From assembly GCA_002708065.1 (NCBI GenBank), contig PAOO01000031.1, forward strand, positions 26,675-33,938: DNA of 7,264 nt, given 5' to 3'. Shown piece by piece: positions 1 to 6,181 of this stretch (the first letter of the stretch is position 1; the number at the start of each line of letters is the position of its first letter). Under the pieces are notes generated by a model, which made no database searches, was not told the DNA's origin, and was given only the letters and a program-made list of their open reading frames with translations. The stretch is from Chloroflexota bacterium (GTDB lineage: Bacteria > Chloroflexota > Dehalococcoidia > Lucifugimonadales > UBA826). Both the position numbers and the translations under genes were made by a program.

Positions 1-1056
1 CCACCGTTCGTGGGGGACGAGAGTGCCTATTATCTCTCTGCGAATAGAGGCAAAAAGAGCATCATTGTAAATCTACGTGATCCAAAAGGCCAAGAAATAA
101 TAAAGGCCCTCGCATTAAAGGCTGACATCTTCGTTGAAAATTTCAAGGTCGGAAACCTTGAGAGGTTCGGATTAGACTATGGATCGTTGTCAGAAATAAA
201 TCCGGGTCTAGTATATGCATCCGTTACAGGGTTTGGGCAAACAGGACCACGCGCTTCAGAACCTGGCTACGACGCTGCCCTTCAAGGCATGACAGGTGTA
301 ATGAGCATAACGGGTGAGCCTGGAGGGCGTCCAACCAAGGTAGGTGCCGCTTGGATAGACATCCTTACAGGCCTTACATCTCTCATCGGCATACTCTGTG
401 CCCTACATGAAAAGAGTCTAAGCGGAAAGGGTCAACAGGTCGACGTCTCTCTTTTCGACGTGGGAATATCGTGCCTGGCTAACATAGCTCAAAGCTATCT
501 GGCGACTGGCATTTCGCCAGGTAGGATCGGGAACGCCCATCCTCAAGTGGCACCGTATCAAGATTTTAAAGCCTCAGACGGTGATTTCATGACTGCGGCA
601 AATAATGACGATCAATTTAGGAGACTGTGTAAAGCAGTGGCCTTGCCCGATCTGGCCGACGATACTCGGTTTGTTAACAACGCAAAGCGGGTAGAGAATA
701 GGCCAGAACTTGAGAAACTGCTTAACGAACGTTTCGGGACCAAGTCAATTTCACACTGGATGACCGTTCTACAGAGCGCAGGCCTCACAGTGACCCCTAT
801 CAATACAGTTAAAGACGTTTTGGAGGATCCACAAGCAGAAGCCCGTAAGGCAATCTGGAATATAGAACACCCCACACTCGGAAACATTGAGCTCCTCGGG
901 AGCGCTTTACAACACCTCAGTAGAACTCCAGCCGAACCGCAAGCACATCCTCCTCTTCTGGGAGAGCACACTTTCGAAGTTATGGCGAATGTCCTTGGAA
1001 TATCGGAAGGCGAGATAGAAGAATTAGTTGCTCAAGAGGTGATCAAGGGACGATAA
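1..1056 (+). CDS. Class III (CaiB/BaiF family) CoA transferase, 5'-truncated by the window edge
   Basis: This enzyme moves coenzyme A from an acyl-CoA donor to a carboxylic acid in the cytoplasm. The frame is open to base 1 and gives 351 codons. A GTG at position 10 exists, but the Pro-Pro-Phe before it reads smoothly into the family's conserved VGDESAYYLSANRGKKSI stretch, so the true start lies upstream, probably about 50 residues away. Counting from the GTG codon, recognisable motifs are NRGKKSI (12-18), DIFVENFKVG (39-48), GFGQTGP (74-80), the PGYDAALQGMTG block (85-96) and VDVSLFD (144-150). Asp150, at bases 457-459, aligns with the catalytic aspartate that forms the acyl anhydride in formyl-CoA transferase. 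The C-terminal part ends normally, with a PLLGEHT motif near residue 317. The substrate cannot be told from sequence: the family covers formyl-CoA, carnitine, succinyl-CoA:dicarboxylate and aromatic-acid transferases. The next gene is a sugar-acid dehydratase-like enzyme on the same strand, which fits acid catabolism. Family assignment is firm; substrate is unknown. Confidence 0.93.
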   Translation, partial: PPFVGDESAYYLSANRGKKSIIVNLRDPKGQEIIKALALKADIFVENFKVGNLERFGLDYGSLSEINPGLVYASVTGFGQTGPRASEPGYDAALQGMTGVMSITGEPGGRPTKVGAAWIDILTGLTSLIGILCALHEKSLSGKGQQVDVSLFDVGISCLANIAQSYLATGISPGRIGNAHPQVAPYQDFKASDGDFMTAANNDDQFRRLCKAVALPDLADDTRFVNNAKRVENRPELEKLLNERFGTKSISHWMTVLQSAGLTVTPINTVKDVLEDPQAEARKAIWNIEHPTLGNIELLGSALQHLSRTPAEPQAHPPLLGEHTFEVMANVLGISEGEIEELVAQEVIKGR

Positions 1057-1096
1057 GTTTGTTTTGGCATTAAGTGAAAATAAGGGATCGTTCCAA

Positions 1097-1168
1097 TTGA
1101 AGATTAAACAAGTTAGAGCAGTTCGAGTTGAAATTCCCAAGCTTCAACCAACACTCAAACCTCGTTGA
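1097..1168 (+). pseudogene. N-terminal remnant of a second enolase-superfamily (MR/MLE) gene, or a short leader-like ORF
   Basis: A 23-codon frame opens at TTG 1097 and stops at TGA 1166-1168. It is preceded by an AAGGGA ribosome-binding-like site at 1082-1087, nine bases before the TTG. Its first 14 residues, LKIKQVRAVRVEIP, align without gaps to the first 14 of the next gene, MKIRSVKAVPIDLA. Five are identical and six more are conservative changes. Both peptides end in a proline-rich stretch finishing Pro-Arg. This is the usual opening beta-strand of mandelate racemase/muconate-lactonizing enzymes. Only 28 bases separate its stop from the next ATG, so the rest of such a gene is absent and cannot lie in another frame here. 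The DNA of the two openings is clearly diverged, so this is not a fresh duplication. Most likely it is the 5' scar of a deleted paralogue. A translated leader peptide or an assembly collapse is also possible. Confidence 0.55.
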
Positions 1169-1185
1169 ATCACAATTCTTCAGCT

Positions 1186-1191
1186 AAGGAG
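1186..1191 (+). promoter_or_regulatory. Ribosome binding site AAGGAG of the dehydratase gene
   Basis: A near-perfect AAGGAG lies five bases before the ATG at 1197. It fixes this ATG as the start and separates it from the out-of-frame TTG mini-ORF at 1097, which has its own weaker AAGGGA site at 1082-1087. Confidence 0.8.
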
Positions 1192-1196
1192 CTAAC

Positions 1197-2381
1197 ATGA
1201 AGATAAGAAGCGTCAAAGCCGTTCCGATCGACCTCGCTCCACGTCCTACTACCCCTCCCAGAGTCGATAAGGATCCTGACAGAGGTTATTTCGTTAGCCC
1301 CATGGATAGATACTCCCAAGACTTGCCCGGCAGATCATGGACCGACAGTTGGACAAGAGTAGCATGTCTTGTTACGGCGGAAGACGGCACCTGGGGTCTC
1401 GGAATTTCCATAGCCTCAGGACCAGTGTGTTCCATAATAAACGATCATTTCTCAGAGATCCTAATGGGTCAAAACCCTATGTCAACGGAGAAACTTTGGG
1501 ATCTTATGAGGAGAGCTTCATCTCCTCATGGCACGGCTGGAATAGCCAGCTACGCCATCAGCGCAGTCGACAACGCCATATGGGATTTAAAAGGTAAACT
1601 TCTGGGTAGGCCTGTCTATGAACTACTGGGCGGTCCAGTCAAGAAGGATATTTTCTGCTATGCATCGAACACAATGCTCCAGTACAAGACATCAGACTAT
1701 CTTGATTGGTTTCTGGATCTAGGATTTAAAGCCGTTAAAGTGTTCCTGAGACATGGCCCCGAAAGTGGCATTGCCGGACTCAACAAGAACGTTGAAATAG
1801 TAGCAGCTGCTAGAGAACAGATCGGTCCAGACATCGAACTCGCAGTAGATTCCTGGATGTCACTAAACGTCGAATATGCGGTCCGTGTTTCCGAAGAATT
1901 AAAACCTTACAAGATTAAATGGCTTGAAGATTACATGCTCCCAGAGGACATGGATAGTTATGCCAAACTCAGGTCTAGGGTCCCCGGACAAATTCTGGCC
2001 ACGGGTGAGCACTGGTACACGATACATCCATTCGCTGACGCTGCGGGAAGAGGTCTAGTGGACATCCTTCAACCCGACATTCAATGGGTTGGCGGAGTTA
2101 CGGCTAGTGTAAGAATCTGTCATATCGCGGAGGCACACGGATTGACAGTCATAGGCCATGCAGGAATGAATTATCCGTACGGACAGCATCTCGCTTATTC
2201 AATGCCTGTAATTCCTTGGGGCGAGCGATCTGAAGGCGTATCACCACCTGGAGTACCTCTCGAAGAAATGACGTCATTGCCAGGAACACCTGTAATTAAA
2301 GATGGCTACGTTAGGCCATCGGATGCTCCAGGATTTGGAATAGAGGTGACGTTGGATTGGCTTGAAGAAAGATCAGTTTAA
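1197..2381 (+). CDS. Mandelate racemase/muconate lactonizing enzyme family protein, L-rhamnonate dehydratase-like sugar-acid dehydratase
   Basis: This 394-residue protein is of normal length for a cytoplasmic Mg-dependent acid-sugar dehydratase of the enolase superfamily, with an N-terminal capping domain (about 1-135) and a TIM-like barrel (about 150-370). The ligand set is complete: Asp218 in AVDSW, Glu244 in WLEDY and Glu271 in TGEHW bind the metal, and Asp294 in LQPDIQW with His321 in IGHAGMN form the general acid/base dyad. The spacing of these five residues closely follows E. coli RhmD, as do the PMDRY segment (35-39), SWMSLNVEYA (219-228) and the Glu-His pair at 271-272. The N-terminal loop before PMDRY reads YFV and lacks the histidine-containing stretch I recall in RhmD, so the substrate may be a different acid sugar or hydroxy-acid. 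The start has a good ribosome binding site. It probably shares a transcript with the CoA transferase upstream. Family and dehydratase-type active site are firm; rhamnonate as substrate is only a possibility. Confidence 0.88.
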   Translation: MKIRSVKAVPIDLAPRPTTPPRVDKDPDRGYFVSPMDRYSQDLPGRSWTDSWTRVACLVTAEDGTWGLGISIASGPVCSIINDHFSEILMGQNPMSTEKLWDLMRRASSPHGTAGIASYAISAVDNAIWDLKGKLLGRPVYELLGGPVKKDIFCYASNTMLQYKTSDYLDWFLDLGFKAVKVFLRHGPESGIAGLNKNVEIVAAAREQIGPDIELAVDSWMSLNVEYAVRVSEELKPYKIKWLEDYMLPEDMDSYAKLRSRVPGQILATGEHWYTIHPFADAAGRGLVDILQPDIQWVGGVTASVRICHIAEAHGLTVIGHAGMNYPYGQHLAYSMPVIPWGERSEGVSPPGVPLEEMTSLPGTPVIKDGYVRPSDAPGFGIEVTLDWLEERSV

Positions 2382-2384
2382 CAG

Positions 2385-3530
2385 TCAACCATCAGATTCG
2401 CCGTTCCACTTAGTGCCGAGGAAACCTACTTTCTCGTATTCGCCCTTAACTACTGGCCTGGCATCTACCTCGAGCCAGTCTTCCATAATCTCTGTGTAAA
2501 GACTTCGGAAATCCAGATTGAAGCGCAAATCCCCTTCAAGCAAATCTTGTGATTTAAGGGAAGGATATTCACCATAATTTCCACCCTCTACTGCATCCCC
2601 AATAACGAATGCAACTCCTCCGGACCCGTGGTCGGTACCGTTACCATTGTCACGAACCCTACGACCAAACTCAGAGAATACGAATATAATTACGTCGTCG
2701 CTGCTGTTAGCCTGCTTCATATCGGAGTAGAAATCGTATATTCCGCCAGCGACGTCAGTAAGTAACCCTTCTTGCAACGCAATACCGTTAGTATGGGCAT
2801 CAAAACTTCCGTGTTGCGTGTAACAAATTCTGGTACCAATCTCTGCCTGCAGAACCTGAGCAGCCCCATTCATCGCTTTTGAAAAAGAATTGTCTGCATA
2901 TTCAACTTCTGATGAATATTTGTCTAAGACAGTTCCAAGAATGTCTGCTCCCTTAAGAGCATCAAGACCTGTCTGGCTCAAATAATCCATTACTGGACCA
3001 CTTCCGATAGCTTGGCTGTACATATCCCTGAACGCTTGTAAGGCTTCGTTTCTCTGTTGTGATTCACCCATATGGTTCATTAATCCATAGGTCTTCAAGT
3101 CCGTGACCGATGCTACGGGAGCCCCATGGGCAACCAACGCCCTTGGAAGTCCTGCTCCAAAATTCACCGCTGCAACCACGTTGTCGTGTTGTGGATACAT
3201 TTGGTTGATGGTGTTCCCAAGCCAACCTTCGTTGCCTACCTTGGTGGGCTCTGCAGTATGCCAAATATCCATGGAACGGAAATGAGATCTGTTTGGAACC
3301 GGATATCCTATACCGTGAATAACTGCGACTTTGCCCTCATCATACAAATCTTTTATTGGCGCCATGGCAGGGTTCATACCAAGTCCATTTCCTATCGGAA
3401 TTACACGGTCTTCAGTTATTCTTACATTCGGTCTACTATCAACGTAATCAGTATCATTGTATGGAACAACACAGTTCAGGTAGTCATTCCCACCAGAGAG
3501 TTGCACCACAACAATTTTCTTGTCACCCAT
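2385..3530 (-). CDS. DUF1501 family protein, alkaline-phosphatase-like fold, no signal peptide
   Basis: This 381-residue protein carries the hallmarks of DUF1501: LSGGND (11-16) after the first strand, SHFRSMDIWHT (82-92), GWLGN (102-106), HGSFDAHTN (240-248), SEFGRRVRDNG (286-296) followed by GTDHG (298-302), and the closing DLRFNLDFRSLY (334-345) then EDWL (350-353). The family belongs to the alkaline phosphatase/sulfatase-like superfamily, and the conserved Asp and His residues in the FDAH and TDHG blocks look like metal or active-site positions. No substrate is established. Many homologues begin with a Tat signal; here the sequence starts directly at the first core strand (KKIVVVQLSGGND). 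An in-frame TAA touches the ATG on its upstream side, so no longer start is possible. An AGGAG lies seven bases before the start. It is the last gene of a probable operon with NHL and DUF1800 genes, 47 bases after the NHL stop. A cytoplasmic location is inferred. Confidence 0.92.
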   Translation of the reverse strand: MGDKKIVVVQLSGGNDYLNCVVPYNDTDYVDSRPNVRITEDRVIPIGNGLGMNPAMAPIKDLYDEGKVAVIHGIGYPVPNRSHFRSMDIWHTAEPTKVGNEGWLGNTINQMYPQHDNVVAAVNFGAGLPRALVAHGAPVASVTDLKTYGLMNHMGESQQRNEALQAFRDMYSQAIGSGPVMDYLSQTGLDALKGADILGTVLDKYSSEVEYADNSFSKAMNGAAQVLQAEIGTRICYTQHGSFDAHTNGIALQEGLLTDVAGGIYDFYSDMKQANSSDDVIIFVFSEFGRRVRDNGNGTDHGSGGVAFVIGDAVEGGNYGEYPSLKSQDLLEGDLRFNLDFRSLYTEIMEDWLEVDARPVVKGEYEKVGFLGTKWNGESDG

Positions 3531-3536
3531 TTATTT

Positions 3537-3542
3537 ACTCCT
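3537..3542 (-). promoter_or_regulatory. Ribosome binding site of the DUF1501 gene, start fixed by abutting stop
   Basis: On the minus strand AGGAGT precedes the ATG at 3530. An in-frame TAA at 3533-3531 directly abuts the ATG, so the protein cannot begin further upstream. This matters because it rules out a missed N-terminal export signal. Confidence 0.75.
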
Positions 3543-3577
3543 CTCAGTTACGTGAACAGACAAATCATTATTAGGAT

Positions 3578-4582
3578 TCATACTTTTTCAAATATTTGAA
3601 ATCTATGCCTACCTGTCTCAAGCACATACACCCTGCCATCTTCATCAAGTTGTACTGAGACCGGATCCCAAAGATAGGGCTCCATTCTTGCGGAAATCTC
3701 AGAAGGATCTTCCGTATCGGGCTCATACACCGGAACAAAAGACTCTCTCGCCACTCTCTCATCATCCTGTGAAGACAAGTATTCTACAGACCATGGATTC
3801 AGGTCTGCTTCCCCTCTCTGAACTTCTAAAAAGCGTCCTTTTGAATCAAGTACCTGGAGTCTTTGGTTACCCCAATCCGCGATATACATATTCCCATCAG
3901 CATCTATAGCCACTCCGGCTGGTCTGTTGAGCTGGCCTTCTCCTTTCCCACTCTCCCCAAACGTAGCTACATGATCACCTTCAAACGTAAATTTCTGGAT
4001 CCTGTCGTTACGCCAGTCTGCCACGTAGATATATCCCTCTGAGTCTTCACATATTCCCCAAGGAAGATTGAATTCACCATCCTTGGTGCCCAGACCACCC
4101 CATTGATTATAGAAGTCACCATTTAAAGAATATGTTTGGATCCTATTGTTACAAGAGTCTACAACCAAGATTTTATCGCCACGTATTAAGAGACCACTTG
4201 GTTGATCAAATTGACCGTCACCCGAACCCTGTTCTCCCCAGTAAGTAACAGGATTACCTTCTCGGTCATATTTGGTGATCCTTTGAAGATTCTCGTCGGA
4301 CAAATAAATATTGTCTTCATCATCCAATATTATGCAGGTTGGCCATATCATGCCTCCGAGTGCAGCATCATTCGTCCCAAACTGGCCAAGAAATTCATGA
4401 TCGCGAGTGACCATCTGTATTCCGTTTGACCCCTTGGTACTTGCCTTACCCCTACTAGCTACAAATATAACGCCATCCGACCTGATCGCCATCGAGGTCG
4501 GTAATTGAAAACCTCTGCCTCCGAAGTCGGCGCAGAAACCGACGTTCGTAGAGTATTTCAGTTGAAATGCTGTTGTGGTCAT
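3578..4582 (-). CDS. NHL-repeat six-bladed beta-propeller protein
   Basis: This 334-residue protein is made almost wholly of NHL repeats. Typical units, of the form PxG(I/V)xxDxxGxIYVADxxNxRIQ, start near residues 27, 79, 127, 173 and 220, with a last diverged one at 305-331 (DPVSVQLDEDGRVYVLETG). The clearest lie at 173-196, with YVADWRNDRIQ, and 220-243, with YIADWGNQRLQ. The blade linkers repeat the W/F-G-x-x-G-x-G-(D/E)-G-(Q/E) pattern. Such propellers are usually protein- or ligand-binding scaffolds, and some are enzymes; nothing here identifies a catalytic site. Between the fifth and sixth blades lies a charged, acidic segment (about 270-303) that does not fit the repeat. No signal peptide or membrane segment is visible, and an in-frame TAA abuts the ATG. 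The start has AAGG seven bases upstream. It sits 25 bases after the DUF1800 stop and 47 before the DUF1501 start, so co-transcription and a shared function are likely. Confidence 0.9.
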   Translation of the reverse strand: MTTTAFQLKYSTNVGFCADFGGRGFQLPTSMAIRSDGVIFVASRGKASTKGSNGIQMVTRDHEFLGQFGTNDAALGGMIWPTCIILDDEDNIYLSDENLQRITKYDREGNPVTYWGEQGSGDGQFDQPSGLLIRGDKILVVDSCNNRIQTYSLNGDFYNQWGGLGTKDGEFNLPWGICEDSEGYIYVADWRNDRIQKFTFEGDHVATFGESGKGEGQLNRPAGVAIDADGNMYIADWGNQRLQVLDSKGRFLEVQRGEADLNPWSVEYLSSQDDERVARESFVPVYEPDTEDPSEISARMEPYLWDPVSVQLDEDGRVYVLETGRHRFQIFEKV

Positions 4583-4588
4583 TTATCT

Positions 4589-4595
4589 ACCTTTT
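4589..4595 (-). promoter_or_regulatory. Ribosome binding site of the NHL gene
   Basis: AAAAGGT on the minus strand lies seven bases before the ATG at 4582. A G-rich run (GGGGGGAG) sits further upstream but is too distant for ideal spacing. An in-frame TAA at 4585-4583 abuts the ATG and excludes a longer N-terminus. Confidence 0.6.
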
Positions 4596-4607
4596 ATCTC
4601 CCCCCGA

Positions 4608-6059
4608 TCAAATGGTTTGGTATTCCTGACTGGATACAATTAACTGAATAATGGTAATTGCTGCTTTGTCAAAATTTGATGAGGCATAACTATCTGCCCA
4701 AGATAGGTTAGAGTATTTCGAAGCATACTTCTTTAGTCCATTTCTAGTTGATTCCAACACATCAAGTGGACCTAAGACATCAAGACACTCATCAACAAGA
4801 TCGTCCGATGTAATCAACTGCCCATCGGGGCTCAGCAATTTGATCCTATCAATGATGTCTCTCACTCCTGTTTTGTCGGGATCATTCAAAATCTTACTGG
4901 CGAAATTCACTCTCTCGACATATGCTCCAGTGTTTATCCAATCTACACCTCCCTGCCAGCCTTCCACACTTGGGGGCCTCATCAGAGCCTGTCCCATGTT
5001 TGCGCAAGCAGCATCAGCTGCAAAGATATCGGATGATGGTAGGGTCACCGGGCCAGCCAACCTCATAGTTCCGATAACCATCTCTGCGGGACTTTTTATC
5101 CTTGCATATCTTGAAGATTCATCCTTAAAGAAGTCAGATTCGAATAGCACCTTGAGCATTGCCTTTATGCTGTGGCCGCTATCAAAATATTCTTTAACTA
5201 ACAGATCGATAGCATCCGGGTCTCGAGGGGGCTCATGAGGCCACTGAGGAACAGGCAACTCGTCAGCCACAAAGAAATGATACAGATGACGAGCAACAAA
5301 CCGGGCCGTCGCCTCTTGCTCGCAGATGATTCTTACTGCGTCTTCCCCGTTCCAGTTTCCGGTTTGGCCGAGAATAGTTTTTTCTGCGTCGTCATGATCT
5401 TCTGAATCATATTCAAATTGCCACGACATATATCCGTAAGGGCGTGCTGTGTTGTTGCGCATACGAATGGACATATATTCAGGGTTCACTACACGCCAAC
5501 CCGTAAATGCCCTAGATGTTTCCTTAATGTCGTCTTCTGTATAGTTACCTACACCCATCGCAAAGAGCTCCAGTATTTCTCTGCCGTAATTTTCGTTAAT
5601 ATTTGAGCCGTGGTTATCCTGGTTATCTAACCACATTATCATCGCTGGATCTCTGGACAGCCCGGTGAGCAGATCATCAAAACTACCCATGCCATCTTTA
5701 CGAAACATTGACACCTGGTTGGTAACAACTCTGCTTTGTATCAGCTTTGTAGAAGCAGTCGCAAAAACTCGATGCCAGAATAAACAAATCTTCTCCCTGA
5801 GCGGAGTATCTGTCATAACCAGCCTATAAACCCAGTGCGGTCCACCACCTGACCTGAGATCAGATAAATCAACGTGATATCGTCGTATTAGATCTTCTGG
5901 AATAAAATCTTCGTGGTCGGGATTTAGGAGTTCCTTCAGCATTGCTTCGTATCCGATTTCGAGCGCCCTGTCCATCTCAGCAGGAGTCGCACCAAATCCT
6001 GCCCTTCTGAGTAAATGTGCCATGAGTACAGCATCATGTTTAGATTCCACAGTAGTCAT
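4608..6059 (-). CDS. DUF1800 family protein, no signal peptide
   Basis: This 483-residue protein is of normal length for DUF1800. It shows the family's signature blocks in order: HLLRRAGFGATP (15-26), LREKICLFWHRVFA (87-100), MWLDNQDN (142-149), NENYGREILELFAMG (155-169) followed by GNYTEDDI (171-178), SRAFTGWRV (182-190), and RPPSVEGWQGG (361-371). The protein is largely helical. Its biochemical function is not established, but it is commonly encoded beside DUF1501 proteins, as here. Many homologues are exported; this one reaches the LLRRAGFG block by residue 16 with no hydrophobic leader. The upstream frame closes at a TAA 21 bases before the ATG. GGAG lies eight bases before the start. It is the first gene of the trio, 25 bases ahead of the NHL gene and 122 bases after the methyltransferase stop. 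Family assignment is firm; function and a cytoplasmic location are inference. Confidence 0.92.
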   Translation of the reverse strand: MTTVESKHDAVLMAHLLRRAGFGATPAEMDRALEIGYEAMLKELLNPDHEDFIPEDLIRRYHVDLSDLRSGGGPHWVYRLVMTDTPLREKICLFWHRVFATASTKLIQSRVVTNQVSMFRKDGMGSFDDLLTGLSRDPAMIMWLDNQDNHGSNINENYGREILELFAMGVGNYTEDDIKETSRAFTGWRVVNPEYMSIRMRNNTARPYGYMSWQFEYDSEDHDDAEKTILGQTGNWNGEDAVRIICEQEATARFVARHLYHFFVADELPVPQWPHEPPRDPDAIDLLVKEYFDSGHSIKAMLKVLFESDFFKDESSRYARIKSPAEMVIGTMRLAGPVTLPSSDIFAADAACANMGQALMRPPSVEGWQGGVDWINTGAYVERVNFASKILNDPDKTGVRDIIDRIKLLSPDGQLITSDDLVDECLDVLGPLDVLESTRNGLKKYASKYSNLSWADSYASSNFDKAAITIIQLIVSSQEYQTI

Positions 6060-6067
6060 TTGTGATA

Positions 6068-6073
6068 CTCCAA
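6068..6073 (-). promoter_or_regulatory. Ribosome binding site of the DUF1800 gene
   Basis: TTGGAG on the minus strand, eight bases before the ATG at 6059. It supports this start, which leaves no room for an export signal before the first family motif. Confidence 0.6.
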
Positions 6074-6108
6074 AAGATTAATTCAGATACTTAAACTCGT
6101 TTCGTCGC

Positions 6109-6137
6109 AGTATAGCAATAGAGGTGAAGTCGATAAA
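6109..6137 (-). promoter_or_regulatory. Possible sigma70-type promoter for the DUF1800-NHL-DUF1501 operon
   Basis: Minus-strand TATACT (6114-6109) matches the -10 consensus at five of six bases. A weak -35-like TTTATC (6137-6132, three of six) lies 17 bases upstream. The -10 box is about 50 bases before the DUF1800 start, in the only sizeable spacer of the minus-strand block (6060-6181). The -35 match is poor, and AT-rich spacers give such hits by chance, so this is tentative. Confidence 0.25.
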
Positions 6138-6181
6138 GGGGCTAATAAAAAATGTACCTACAATCAGATAAAAAGTATCAT

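Noticed and set aside
10..12. GTG at position 10 as the start of the CoA transferase
   Set aside because: The frame is open to base 1, the residues before the GTG continue the family sequence, and the N-terminal nucleotide-fold segment expected in this family would be missing. The gene is cut by the window edge.
612..971. A 119-codon minus-strand frame opposite the CoA transferase
   Set aside because: The Cys/Ser/Arg-rich translation resembles no known protein and it overlaps a conserved coding region.
3126..3599. A 157-codon plus-strand frame opposite the DUF1501 gene
   Set aside because: It lies mostly antisense to a clearly conserved gene, its translation shows no recognisable family, and the composition looks like a reverse-frame shadow.
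4840..5238. A 132-codon plus-strand frame opposite DUF1800
   Set aside because: Antisense to well-conserved DUF1800 motifs, with no family resemblance; treated as a shadow.
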